Assembly: GCA_900770395.1 (NCBI GenBank)
Contig: CAAGKM010000004.1
Span: 62,001 to 126,000, forward strand
Source: an uncultured Prevotella sp.
Lineage (GTDB): Bacteria; Bacteroidota; Bacteroidia; Bacteroidales; Bacteroidaceae
Direction: 5' to 3'
DNA: 64,000 bases
Positions 8,128 through 15,919 of this stretch are shown piece by piece. Within the stretch, counting starts at the first letter, position 1; every line of letters starts with the position of its first letter. The notes below the pieces were generated by a model. The model did not search any database, had not been told where the DNA came from, and saw only the letters and a program-made list of their open reading frames with translations. The position numbers and the translations under genes were made by a program.

Positions 8128-10023
8128 ATGGGAAAGCCGTTTAAAGGAGAACTGGAAAAACTTTCGGAGACCATTCGATGGGCTGAGCAGCAGGATGTGA
8201 CGCGTCTTGCAGGGTATCTGTTTGCAGAGAATAAACAGATACCTCTGGTGTGCATTGGCTCTGGTGGTTCGCTCAGTGCTTGCCATTATGCAGCACAACT
8301 CTATCAGCAACGCAATGGTGTGTTGGCACAGGCCATGACCCCTTTGCAGTTGATGTATGCCGGGCGTAATATAATAAGGAGTTGCAAACTGCTCTTCCTC
8401 AGTGCCAGTGGCAAGAACAAAGACATCCTCAATGCCATCAAGTATGGCATCAAGTATAATGAGGCGGGCATGATGAGTCTGACCCTCCGCAAGAATAACC
8501 CCACCGAGGAACTCCTCCAGCAGTACCCCAAGGTACAACGTTGGTGTGAGGACATTCCAACCGAGAAGGACGGTTTTCTGGCTACCAACTCTCTGGTTGC
8601 TTCTTTTACACTGCTATGCAAAGCAACAGTTGGTTCCAAGTTCCAAGTTCCAAGTTCCAAGTCAGACATGAAACTAGAAACTAATAGCCAGAAACTAGAA
8701 TCTCTCCAGAACTTCCTAGTCCTATACGGTGCAGCCGGTGAACCTGTAGCATGGGATATAGAATCAAAACTCACTGAGGCTGCACTGGGTTCAGCTCTCT
8801 TGAGCGACTACCGCAACTTCGGCCATGGCCGTCATCACTGGTTTGCAAAACACAAGGAGAACTCTTGCATCATAGCTCTCATCAGTCCTGTTGAGAAGGA
8901 CTTGGCCACTAAGACCATCAAGAACCTACCTGCTGATGTGCTGGTTATTTATATAGAAACCGAATTGGAAACACCCGAAGCATCCATAGATATGCTGCTT
9001 AAGGCTTTCCGTTTTGTTAACGATTTGGGCGAAGCCCGTGGCATAGATCCTGGGCGTCCTGGCGTACCAGCTTATGGCCGCTTGCTCTATAACTTGGACT
9101 ATTATAAGTTGATCAACCGCATACTACCCAACGAGAAGACCATTGATGTGGCTGTACGCCGCAAACTTGGTGTTTCAGCAAAAAAGAACGCTGCTCTTTG
9201 GGAGTATTACACTAATGCCTGCAAGCGTTTTGTCCTGCGGCTCAACCGAGGTGAATATACCATAGTTGCATTCGATTACGACGGAACACTCTCTGCCAAA
9301 GACCGTGAAAATAGATATACTAATAGGCTTTGTGATGATATCAAAAATGCCCTGTTGAAGCTTTTAGAAAACGGTGTACAAATAATAGTTGCCACAGGTC
9401 GTGGCAAATCCGTGGGTGATTCTTTCAAGAACTCTTTTGCCCAGAAGTATTGGCCTCAGATTAAGGTTGGCTATTACAACGGTGCCTGTCTGCTGAGCCT
9501 GGGTGAAGAGGAGAAACTAAAAGCGTGGAAGAAGAAGCCCTTCGATAGTGAGTTGAAAGCTTTAAGTGATGAATTACAAAAACGTCTACCGGAGGACTGC
9601 ATTGATTATGAGTTGACTCTCCGTAATCTGCAACTGTCCATTGAAGAAGTGACGTGCGATGCAGATGCAGAATTACTTTATAATACTTGCCACGAAATCA
9701 TTTGGGACAAACAGCTCAATGGCATCCGTGTATGGCGTAGCAGTCACAGTATGGACATTGTGGTTTACCACGAAGTCAGCAAACTGAGCGTGATAGCCAC
9801 CCCTGATACAACGCTCTGCATAGGTGATTACGGCAGTGTAGAAGGCAACGACTACGAACTCCTCACCACCCGTGCTTCACTAAGTGTAGATAAGGTATCC
9901 AAAAATACAGACTGTTGTTGGAATATTGCTCCATCTGGAGTAATTGGTATTGATGCAACACTCTACTACCTGAGCCGCCTCACCGCAACCAATGGTATCA
10001 TCAAATGTAAGTTTAACATATGA
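8128..10023 (+). CDS. SIS-domain / HAD-phosphatase fusion protein
   Basis: 631 residues from the ATG at 8128. The first half is an SIS (sugar isomerase) fold: LVCIGSGGSLSACHYAAQLY near residue 50 and the SASGKN phosphosugar loop. The second half (about 380-625) is a Cof-type HAD phosphatase with motif I FDYDGTLS, motif II VATGRGKS, a motif III Lys and motif IV CIGDYGSVEGND. Such a fusion could isomerise or bind a sugar phosphate and then dephosphorylate it. An approximately 25-residue low-complexity insertion (about 169-193) is encoded by 7-bp repeats within the SIS part. The stop codon overlaps the next start (ATGA), suggesting translational coupling. First gene of the island operon. Substrate unknown. 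Confidence 0.85.
   Translation: MGKPFKGELEKLSETIRWAEQQDVTRLAGYLFAENKQIPLVCIGSGGSLSACHYAAQLYQQRNGVLAQAMTPLQLMYAGRNIIRSCKLLFLSASGKNKDILNAIKYGIKYNEAGMMSLTLRKNNPTEELLQQYPKVQRWCEDIPTEKDGFLATNSLVASFTLLCKATVGSKFQVPSSKSDMKLETNSQKLESLQNFLVLYGAAGEPVAWDIESKLTEAALGSALLSDYRNFGHGRHHWFAKHKENSCIIALISPVEKDLATKTIKNLPADVLVIYIETELETPEASIDMLLKAFRFVNDLGEARGIDPGRPGVPAYGRLLYNLDYYKLINRILPNEKTIDVAVRRKLGVSAKKNAALWEYYTNACKRFVLRLNRGEYTIVAFDYDGTLSAKDRENRYTNRLCDDIKNALLKLLENGVQIIVATGRGKSVGDSFKNSFAQKYWPQIKVGYYNGACLLSLGEEEKLKAWKKKPFDSELKALSDELQKRLPEDCIDYELTLRNLQLSIEEVTCDADAELLYNTCHEIIWDKQLNGIRVWRSSHSMDIVVYHEVSKLSVIATPDTTLCIGDYGSVEGNDYELLTTRASLSVDKVSKNTDCCWNIAPSGVIGIDATLYYLSRLTATNGIIKCKFNI
8633..8704 (+). repeat. Heptanucleotide repeats inside the SIS-HAD coding region
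   Basis: Four perfect GTTCCAA units (8633-8660), then GAAACTA units at 8670-8676, 8677-8683 and 8691-8697 in the same 7-nt spacing. The total stays in frame, but gain or loss of one unit would shift the frame because 7 is not a multiple of 3. Confidence 0.85.
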
Positions 10024-10787
10024 ACAGCAACTTAGCCAGCCAGCTATTATCAAGCATCATGGGATGGAACTATTTGGAGTTGAACTTCGAACGTCCCGTG
10101 CTTGAGTTCATGGGCAGCATGAAGTATGATGCCTATGACCGTTTCATACCCGGCACTCGCTTTATGAGTAGCCTGGTGCAATGGTTGAGCCAATTTGATG
10201 AGGAAGACAGGGCTACCGTCTTGGAGTTTGTCAAGAAGAAACTGGTGTTTATCTCTTCTACGCAGATGAACTATTTGATTGATTTGCTGTACGACTCCAA
10301 GATCCGTCCCATCCTCCTTAAGAAGGCTACAAAGAACGCCAATATGCCTTCTTATATGTTCTGCAATAAGGAAGTGCAGCACCAATTTGAGATTGAGAAA
10401 CGTTCTTCTTTAGTAATTGGCCTTAGCGATGGTGCCCATACCGACATCCTGCGCCGTAGTGCAGGTTTCAGCAATGAGCAGGTACTTACCAACTACTATC
10501 CTGATGGAAAGAAACTGAAAGATATGTTGACGAATTTGCGTAAAGACAATAAGCTTAAGGATATAGAAGATCCCTATTTTCGCAACATTTTCCTGATTGA
10601 CGATTTCACGGCCAGTGGTAAAAGTTTTGTGCGCTACGACGAAAAAGAGAATATGTATAAGGGTAAACTCTCCAAGATTATTGATCAGATTTGCGCCAAG
10701 AATATTGAACCTACAAAAGAAGAACTGGCTCAAGGTATAAAAGAGGAACTGCATTTGAGTTATTTAATTGGATCCCACTCAGCCTGA
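10020..10787 (+). CDS. PRTase-like protein, N-terminal part (frameshifted)
   Basis: 255 codons beginning at an ATG that overlaps the stop of the SIS-HAD gene. It contains a phosphoribosyltransferase PRPP-binding loop, IFLIDDFTASGKSF (about residues 197-210), where the two Asp and the ASGKS match the DDxxxTGxT pattern. I recognise the whole as the PRTase-like family often annotated beside ORC/CDC6-like ATPases (family name from memory, not searched). The frame ends soon after LSYLI, and the rest of the domain continues in the +1 frame at 10768-11184. A one-base insertion in TTTAATTGG at about 10763-10771 would explain this. Either the gene is inactivated, the two parts work as separate chains, or frameshifting restores it. 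Confidence 0.7.
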   Translation: MNSNLASQLLSSIMGWNYLELNFERPVLEFMGSMKYDAYDRFIPGTRFMSSLVQWLSQFDEEDRATVLEFVKKKLVFISSTQMNYLIDLLYDSKIRPILLKKATKNANMPSYMFCNKEVQHQFEIEKRSSLVIGLSDGAHTDILRRSAGFSNEQVLTNYYPDGKKLKDMLTNLRKDNKLKDIEDPYFRNIFLIDDFTASGKSFVRYDEKENMYKGKLSKIIDQICAKNIEPTKEELAQGIKEELHLSYLIGSHSA

Positions 10788-11184
10788 GATTCATATTTAT
10801 ATCCTCTTCTGTATGGCAACTAATAAAGCAAATGTAAACATATGTGAGAATCTCGATGAGTTTTTGAAGAAGTGTGGTTATGACAAGGTGAAGTACCATA
10901 TCCGCATAGTACAGGCCCTGGATGATTCCTTGAGCACAGACATCACCGGAGACCCTGTTTTGATGAAATTGCTAGCGAAGCCGCAGTATTTCCATCAGAA
11001 ATTGAAAGAAGATAAAGCTTACAAGGTGGGCAGCACAACCAATGCTTTCTTGGGGTTTGACGAATGTGCGCTGCCCGTGGTGCTTTCGCACAATACGCCC
11101 AACAACTCCTTGCCTATCCTGTGGCAGGATACTGATAATGATAATGAATTCAAAGGTCTGTTCCCCCGTATCAGCCGTCATTAA
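10768..11184 (+). CDS. PRTase-like protein, C-terminal part (second frame)
   Basis: Open frame from the TTG at 10768 (first ATG at 10813), up to 138 codons. Its start DPTQPEIHIYILFCMAT continues the beta-strand expected after the N-terminal part. Its end, HNTPNNSLPILW followed by LFPRISRH, is the C-terminal signature I associate with the same PRTase-like family. A TAA in this frame sits immediately upstream at 10765-10767. It is therefore better read as the 3' half of one gene than as an independent gene, although the ATG at 10813 could initiate a separate polypeptide. It ends 8 nt before the ORC/CDC6-like gene. Confidence 0.6.
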   Translation: MDPTQPEIHIYILFCMATNKANVNICENLDEFLKKCGYDKVKYHIRIVQALDDSLSTDITGDPVLMKLLAKPQYFHQKLKEDKAYKVGSTTNAFLGFDECALPVVLSHNTPNNSLPILWQDTDNDNEFKGLFPRISRH

Positions 11185-11192
11185 TTGACTAT

Positions 11193-13043
11193 ATGAATTA
11201 CAAAAACCCTTTTGCCATACGAGCTTCCGAAAGGATAGAGACCGATGAGCGGTTCCTTGAACTGTTCTCAGTAGAGCCTTTGTCATATTTTGATGATAAC
11301 TATGCGAACGATTCTCTATGGGGGACTATGACCTACATCCTGAGTTCACCTGGAGCAGGGAAGACCACTTTGCTTAGACTCTTCTCCCCCTCTGTGCTCA
11401 AACGGGTCACAGCCAAGGGCACCCACTCTATTTACCGAAAACTGTATAAGTTAGGGGTAAAGGATGCAGAAGAGCAGATTCTGAAGTGTGGTGTTTATTT
11501 ACAAATGGGGCGTGACTACGAGTTCATGGAAGATGATGAGCTGTTTGGCCGTCGTGAGCAAAGACGTTATTTCTTGTCACTACTCAATGCCAGAATCGTT
11601 CTGGCAACGCTTAAAACTTGTATGACGCTGGCTGGTATCAAATATACCGAACTTCATAAAGTTACTTATATTCCCGAAGAACCCATCAAGCAGTTTGGAG
11701 AGATTAAGGAGAGTTACACGGGCAAGGAATTGTTGGATTGGGCTACCAAACAGGAACGTAAAGTCTGTGAGTTTCTGGATAGTTTTGTAGTGCCGGTAGA
11801 CGGCATTGATGGCAATGATGAGCTGTTCGCTTTGGATGCCATGAAAGCTGAATGGTTCAGCTTTGACGATAAACCTCTGTGTGGCGAATTTATCTTCCAG
11901 ATTGACGATGCCCACAAACTGACAGAGCGCCAAAAGCGTATTATCCGCAGTGAGGTTGCTGAGCGTCGTATTCACGCTACATTGTGGGTTGCTGAGCGTT
12001 TGGAGACATTGAGTACTGAGGATATTTTGAGCGACAATAACATACAGGGAAGGGATTATCAGGTTATCAAATTGGAGAATCTTTCCCAGGGGCTGTTCAA
12101 TAAGATGGCAAAGGGTATCGCTTCTATGCGTTCCAAGGTATCCTATGATGGTACAGACCTATTTACTTATTTGTCTGAGATTTCCACGGAGAATTATAAT
12201 GCCGTCTATTCCGAGGCCAGCAAGAAATATTTTGCCCAGCTTGAAGCACTGGCGAGCTACCCTAATTACGAAGCCTGTGTAAAAGCCATCAGTCAAGAGC
12301 CTCCTTATGACCGTGCAAAGCATAGTAAGGCGATGCTGATTTATGCTTCTCGTGAGGACAATTCACCTCGTTTGTTTGGTTATGACTACGAGGAGATGAT
12401 GAGTATTCTAAGCAAGGGCTACAATGAATATGCAGAAGAATTGCTGCCAGGAGAAATTAGCAAGCTACCGCAGTATTACGGACAGCAAACTTTGATAGAC
12501 TTGGCTTCTGGAAACATAGAGCAGTTCCTTAGCATTTCTTCCAAGATGTATGAGCTGTTGCTCTCCAAGAAAATCGCAGACACAGTCCGTTATGATCTCA
12601 CCCCTGAGGATCAGGACAAAATAGTGAGTGATTACTGCAAGAGCCATTGGGAGGACATCAAGCAGTTGAAACGCGGCAACAAGATATACGCTTTCCTGAT
12701 GCAACTGATAAAATTCTGCCACGAGCAGACTTTCAGCTCAAGCTATTCATACCGTACGGTAAGCGGTTTTGCTATAAAAGAAGAAAACTTAGGCCAGTAT
12801 GGGCAGGATGGTTTCTGGTTCCAGGATGCGGTCAACGAAGAACTGGCCGTTCTTCTGAAAGACTGCCTGGCTAACAATCTGCTATATAAGGTAGCCCGTA
12901 CACAAGGAAAGAAAGACCAGAATTGGGCTGTTTTCTACCTGAATGAATGGTTGTGCGCATACGCTCATCTGCCACTGCGTCGTGGAGGCTGGCGGAAGTT
13001 GTCATTGGCGCGGTTGAAACAATGGGCTCATACTACAAAATAG
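11193..13043 (+). CDS. ORC/CDC6-like AAA ATPase
   Basis: 616 residues. The N-terminus (NPFAIRASERIETDERFLEL) precedes Walker A SSPGAGKTT (about 51-60). Walker B is FQIDDAHKL (about 234-242), followed by AERRIHATLWVAERL, which fits sensor I. This arrangement and length match the STAND/ORC-CDC6-like ATPases of accessory bacterial operons rather than true initiators. The C-terminal about 300 residues are helical and unassigned. It lies 8 nt after the PRTase-like gene and 9 nt before the next, so it is clearly in the same operon. In related predicted conflict systems such ATPases act as sensors or switches; that role is inferred here. Confidence 0.8.
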   Translation: MNYKNPFAIRASERIETDERFLELFSVEPLSYFDDNYANDSLWGTMTYILSSPGAGKTTLLRLFSPSVLKRVTAKGTHSIYRKLYKLGVKDAEEQILKCGVYLQMGRDYEFMEDDELFGRREQRRYFLSLLNARIVLATLKTCMTLAGIKYTELHKVTYIPEEPIKQFGEIKESYTGKELLDWATKQERKVCEFLDSFVVPVDGIDGNDELFALDAMKAEWFSFDDKPLCGEFIFQIDDAHKLTERQKRIIRSEVAERRIHATLWVAERLETLSTEDILSDNNIQGRDYQVIKLENLSQGLFNKMAKGIASMRSKVSYDGTDLFTYLSEISTENYNAVYSEASKKYFAQLEALASYPNYEACVKAISQEPPYDRAKHSKAMLIYASREDNSPRLFGYDYEEMMSILSKGYNEYAEELLPGEISKLPQYYGQQTLIDLASGNIEQFLSISSKMYELLLSKKIADTVRYDLTPEDQDKIVSDYCKSHWEDIKQLKRGNKIYAFLMQLIKFCHEQTFSSSYSYRTVSGFAIKEENLGQYGQDGFWFQDAVNEELAVLLKDCLANNLLYKVARTQGKKDQNWAVFYLNEWLCAYAHLPLRRGGWRKLSLARLKQWAHTTK

Positions 13044-13052
13044 GAATATGAC

Positions 13053-14168
13053 ATGAAGTATAGATGGGAATCATACGTTAAGTACCGCGGGAAGAAAGAA
13101 CTGGTGGATTTCTTGAAGGAATTCTATGGCGATTATCCTCAAGTTAAAGTCTTGTTTTTATTGGGCAAGGGCTTTGACCCCCGTATGAACAATATGCTGA
13201 CTCTTTTACTGGAAAACGTGAAAGGGCTGCAATTGGATTGTCTGACGTTTGACTTTCCCGACAGCGGAGGCAATGCCGAATGCCGGGAACTCTACAAGGA
13301 CAATATCAAGGAGTTTGAGTCATTTCAAAAGAAATACGGCTTCACCATCAGCGAGATACCCATTGATACTACCCAAAGTTGGGAAAAGCGGATTGCTGTT
13401 ATGAGCCGTCAGGTGGCAGAGCGTGACCTGAGCCAGTATCGTGATATTATTTTGGATGTCAGCTCTCTGCCAAGGGCATTCTACTTCAATATTGCAAAGT
13501 CTCTGTTTAACAAGCTGAAGGATGACGACACGAAGAATCTGTTTTTTACGGTGTCAGAGAATGTGGAGATGGACAAGAGAATAAAAACCAATGTGGCTAC
13601 AGACAATGTTGAAGCCCTGCCTGGTTTCAAGACTATGTTGAGCGTAGAATCTATCCTTGACAGGATTTGTATTCTTATACCTTTGATTGGAGAGGGTAAG
13701 CTACATGTGAACCTATTGAAAGGTATTTATGAGAGCTTCAAGCCTTCCGATATGTTCCCTGTACTGCCGTTCCCCTCTATGCACAGTCCTCGCAGAGCAG
13801 ATGACTTAATGCAGGAGTATTTCCAGTTCTTTGAAGAGAAGCTGTTTAATGATCCGCAGAGTATAACCTATGCGGATGAACAGAATCCTTTTGAACTTTA
13901 CCGTATTGTGGCACAGATGATACGAGAGCATAAGAAGACTTTGAAGCCCATCAGCGATAATGTATGCTTTGGCATTGCTTTGTTGACAAGCAAACTATTG
14001 TCTTTAGGTGGCCTATTGATAGGCTTAGAGTTCAACGACTGTGTGGCTATTTATAATGTAAGTTCAAGAGATTATAATATTGAAAGTGCAAAAGCCCTAA
14101 AGGATTTGAGTAAAAACAGCGAACCATTTCTCCTCTGGATTACTGGCAATGCCTACTCGGAGGTTTGA
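13053..14168 (+). CDS. Unrecognised island protein with Rossmann-like N-terminus
   Basis: 371 residues that I cannot place in a family. A first strand-loop-helix VLFLLGKGFDPRMNN (about 32-47) and a later strand IILDVSSLPRAFYFN (about 129-144) suggest an alpha/beta fold, with conserved-looking Asp, Ser and Arg that could bind a ligand. There is no signal peptide or transmembrane segment. It follows the ORC/CDC6-like gene by 9 nt and is the last gene before a new promoter, so it probably works with the ATPase and PRTase. Candidate roles are effector or ligand-binding partner; neither is shown by the sequence. Confidence 0.7.
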   Translation: MKYRWESYVKYRGKKELVDFLKEFYGDYPQVKVLFLLGKGFDPRMNNMLTLLLENVKGLQLDCLTFDFPDSGGNAECRELYKDNIKEFESFQKKYGFTISEIPIDTTQSWEKRIAVMSRQVAERDLSQYRDIILDVSSLPRAFYFNIAKSLFNKLKDDDTKNLFFTVSENVEMDKRIKTNVATDNVEALPGFKTMLSVESILDRICILIPLIGEGKLHVNLLKGIYESFKPSDMFPVLPFPSMHSPRRADDLMQEYFQFFEEKLFNDPQSITYADEQNPFELYRIVAQMIREHKKTLKPISDNVCFGIALLTSKLLSLGGLLIGLEFNDCVAIYNVSSRDYNIESAKALKDLSKNSEPFLLWITGNAYSEV

Positions 14169-14196
14169 ATTCATAATAAAAGTCGTTTTTATACGT

Positions 14197-14204
14197 TATT
14201 TTTG
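14197..14204 (+). promoter_or_regulatory. -7 element TATTTTTG for the PfkB gene
   Basis: Fits TAnnTTTG, 27 nt upstream of the ATG at 14231. It gives the kinase its own promoter within the island. Confidence 0.5.
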
Positions 14205-14230
14205 TAGAAGATATATTTGGATCTTACAAT

Positions 14231-15124
14231 ATGAAACATGAAACCAACATAGCTCTTGGAGCTGGACTCATAAGTTTGGACGTTCTCATCCGTGATGGGC
14301 AGCGTATCCCTGTTTCCTACTATGTGGGAGGCACTTGTGGCAATGTGATGATGATCCTTGCCCACATGGGTTGGGAATCTTATCCCATAGCTCGTTTGGA
14401 CGGTACCAAAGATACGGACAGGGTTCTGGCAGATATGGCTAAGCATGCGGTTCATACGGATTTTGTTTCTACCAGCGATGGCAAGGTACCTGTGATTGTG
14501 CAGCGCAACTTTATCACCAAGGACGGCGTCCCTACGCACAAGTTTGAATCACGTAATAATGTGGGGCGCTTCTACCTTGATTTTAAGTCGCTGACCATGA
14601 AGCAGGCAGATGCTGTTATAGAACGGATAGACTTTATTCCGAAGGTGTTCTTCTTCGATAGAGTTTCCCCTGCCATTTTGAAGCTCGCAACGACTTTTAA
14701 GGAAAAGGGATCTGTCATTTTCTTTGAGCCTTCAAGTCGTGGTGGCGATGTCAAGCGATTCTACCAATGTGTAGAAATCGCAGATGTTGTTAAATTCTCC
14801 GACCAAAGAATAAAGGATGTTAAACAAATTGAAAGCTACGACGGTAAGCTTTTTATTCAGACACAAGGAGCAAAGGGCTTGAATTATCGCCTTAATTCAG
14901 ACTGGGTCCATCTTGCCTCCGTTCTCAATGAACGCGTTGTAGATACTGCTGGTGCTGGCGATTGGACGGCGGCTGCTTTGATTAATAATTTATTTAAAGA
15001 TAAAGTAGTGTTGGAAATATCTTGTCTTTTAAAATCAGATTTGGAGACAGCTCTGAATGAAGCGCAGAAAGTTGGCGCTGAGAGTTGCTCTTATGAGGGG
15101 GCACGCGGCATGATGCAGCAATAA
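14231..15124 (+). CDS. PfkB-family sugar/nucleoside kinase
   Basis: 297 residues. The N-terminal strand GAGLISLDVLIRD and the glycine pair in VGGTCGNVMMILAHMGW are the substrate-binding start of PfkB/ribokinase folds. VDTAGAGDWTAAALI (about 237-251) is PfkB signature 2 with the catalytic Asp of GAGD. The length is normal for the family. It would phosphorylate a sugar or nucleoside with ATP in the cytoplasm. Its position after SIS-HAD, PRTase and AAA genes suggests it supplies or consumes the phosphorylated sugar handled by the island. Substrate cannot be read from the sequence. Confidence 0.88.
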   Translation: MKHETNIALGAGLISLDVLIRDGQRIPVSYYVGGTCGNVMMILAHMGWESYPIARLDGTKDTDRVLADMAKHAVHTDFVSTSDGKVPVIVQRNFITKDGVPTHKFESRNNVGRFYLDFKSLTMKQADAVIERIDFIPKVFFFDRVSPAILKLATTFKEKGSVIFFEPSSRGGDVKRFYQCVEIADVVKFSDQRIKDVKQIESYDGKLFIQTQGAKGLNYRLNSDWVHLASVLNERVVDTAGAGDWTAAALINNLFKDKVVLEISCLLKSDLETALNEAQKVGAESCSYEGARGMMQQ

Positions 15125-15235
15125 AAACATCTAAAGGACGGAGATATAAAAAATCAATACGCCCCCAAAGAAACTCTATTATTCAACTCCATTTGAGGAG
15201 TTTTTCAAATTTCTGTTGTAGATTTGTACTAGTTT

Positions 15236-15502
15236 GTTGAATTCGCCGATGAAAAATGTTTGTATAACAGTTATAAAGATGCGACGCTCTATGTGCCTCA
15301 AGAGGCTTTGGAAGTATACAAAAATGCTAATTTCTGGAAGTATTTTCAGAAAATAAAGGGATTTGCTCCGACAGGAATAATAGGCATTGAGTCTGATGGA
15401 AACGGCAAGCGAAATGTTTATTATGACCTCAACGGCCGCAGGCTCAGCGCTTCAAAGAAGGGTCTGAACATAATAAACGGAAAGAAAGTGATAATAAAGT
15501 AA
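15236..15502 (+). pseudogene. C-terminal fragment of a BspA-like secreted protein
   Basis: The frame runs EFADEKCLYNSYKDATLYVP, then ALEVYKNANFWKYFQKIKGF and ends with a GIIGIESDGNGK and YYDLNGRRLS tail. These are the cap and C-terminal segment of Prevotella/Bacteroides BspA-like LRR proteins. No signal peptide or LRRs precede it. It most plausibly is the displaced 3' end of the LRR gene truncated at 7585, with the island between them. A strong terminator follows at once. Confidence 0.75.
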
Positions 15503-15524
15503 CGGAAACAGAGTCAACAAAGTA

Positions 15525-15570
15525 TATCGCACTGTTCAGCATCAGCTGAACAGTGCGATATTTTCATTTT
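15525..15570 (+). terminator. Strong intrinsic terminator
   Basis: 16-bp perfect stem TATCGCACTGTTCAGC (15525-15540) with its complement at 15545-15560, loop ATCA, then TTTTCATTTT. It ends the original BspA-like transcript. Confidence 0.85.
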
Positions 15571-15676
15571 GGTATTTGTTATGCCGATTTGTGCAGTTCT
15601 CTTAAAAAATGCAAAATACGTAGGCTTTTTTAACGCTTATGGGGATTTTGCGGCTTTGTGTTTCAAAAAAATGTTG

Positions 15677-15684
15677 TAATTTTG
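15677..15684 (+). promoter_or_regulatory. -7 element TAATTTTG of the efflux operon
   Basis: Matches TAnnTTTG and implies an untranslated leader of about 230 nt before the TolC-like gene at 15920. The leader contains a 28-codon ORF at 15751-15837. Confidence 0.6.
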
Positions 15685-15750
15685 CAGCCGAAATTCAATG
15701 ACGAGTGACGGAAGTATAAGGTTTTACAGGATAATAAAAGGCAAAAATAT

Positions 15751-15837
15751 ATGGAAAAGAGTAGATGCAGAATAGATGTTCGCTATCGCAACAAGATAGA
15801 GAAATTCCATTCGTGGGGCGTTGCCGCTCAAATATAA
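15751..15837 (+). CDS. Possible 28-aa leader peptide upstream of the efflux operon
   Basis: ATG-initiated ORF MEKSRCRIDVRYRNKI... ending in TAA, lying wholly within the 5' leader. Arg-rich and without recognised homology. It could be an attenuation or upstream-ORF regulator, or chance. Rated low. Confidence 0.25.
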   Translation: MEKSRCRIDVRYRNKIEKFHSWGVAAQI

Positions 15838-15919
15838 TATTCCATGTTTTTTGCGATATATATTTTTAGTTGTACTTACGGATAATAATCGTTTAAGGAA
15901 AAAATAATAATTGATTTTT

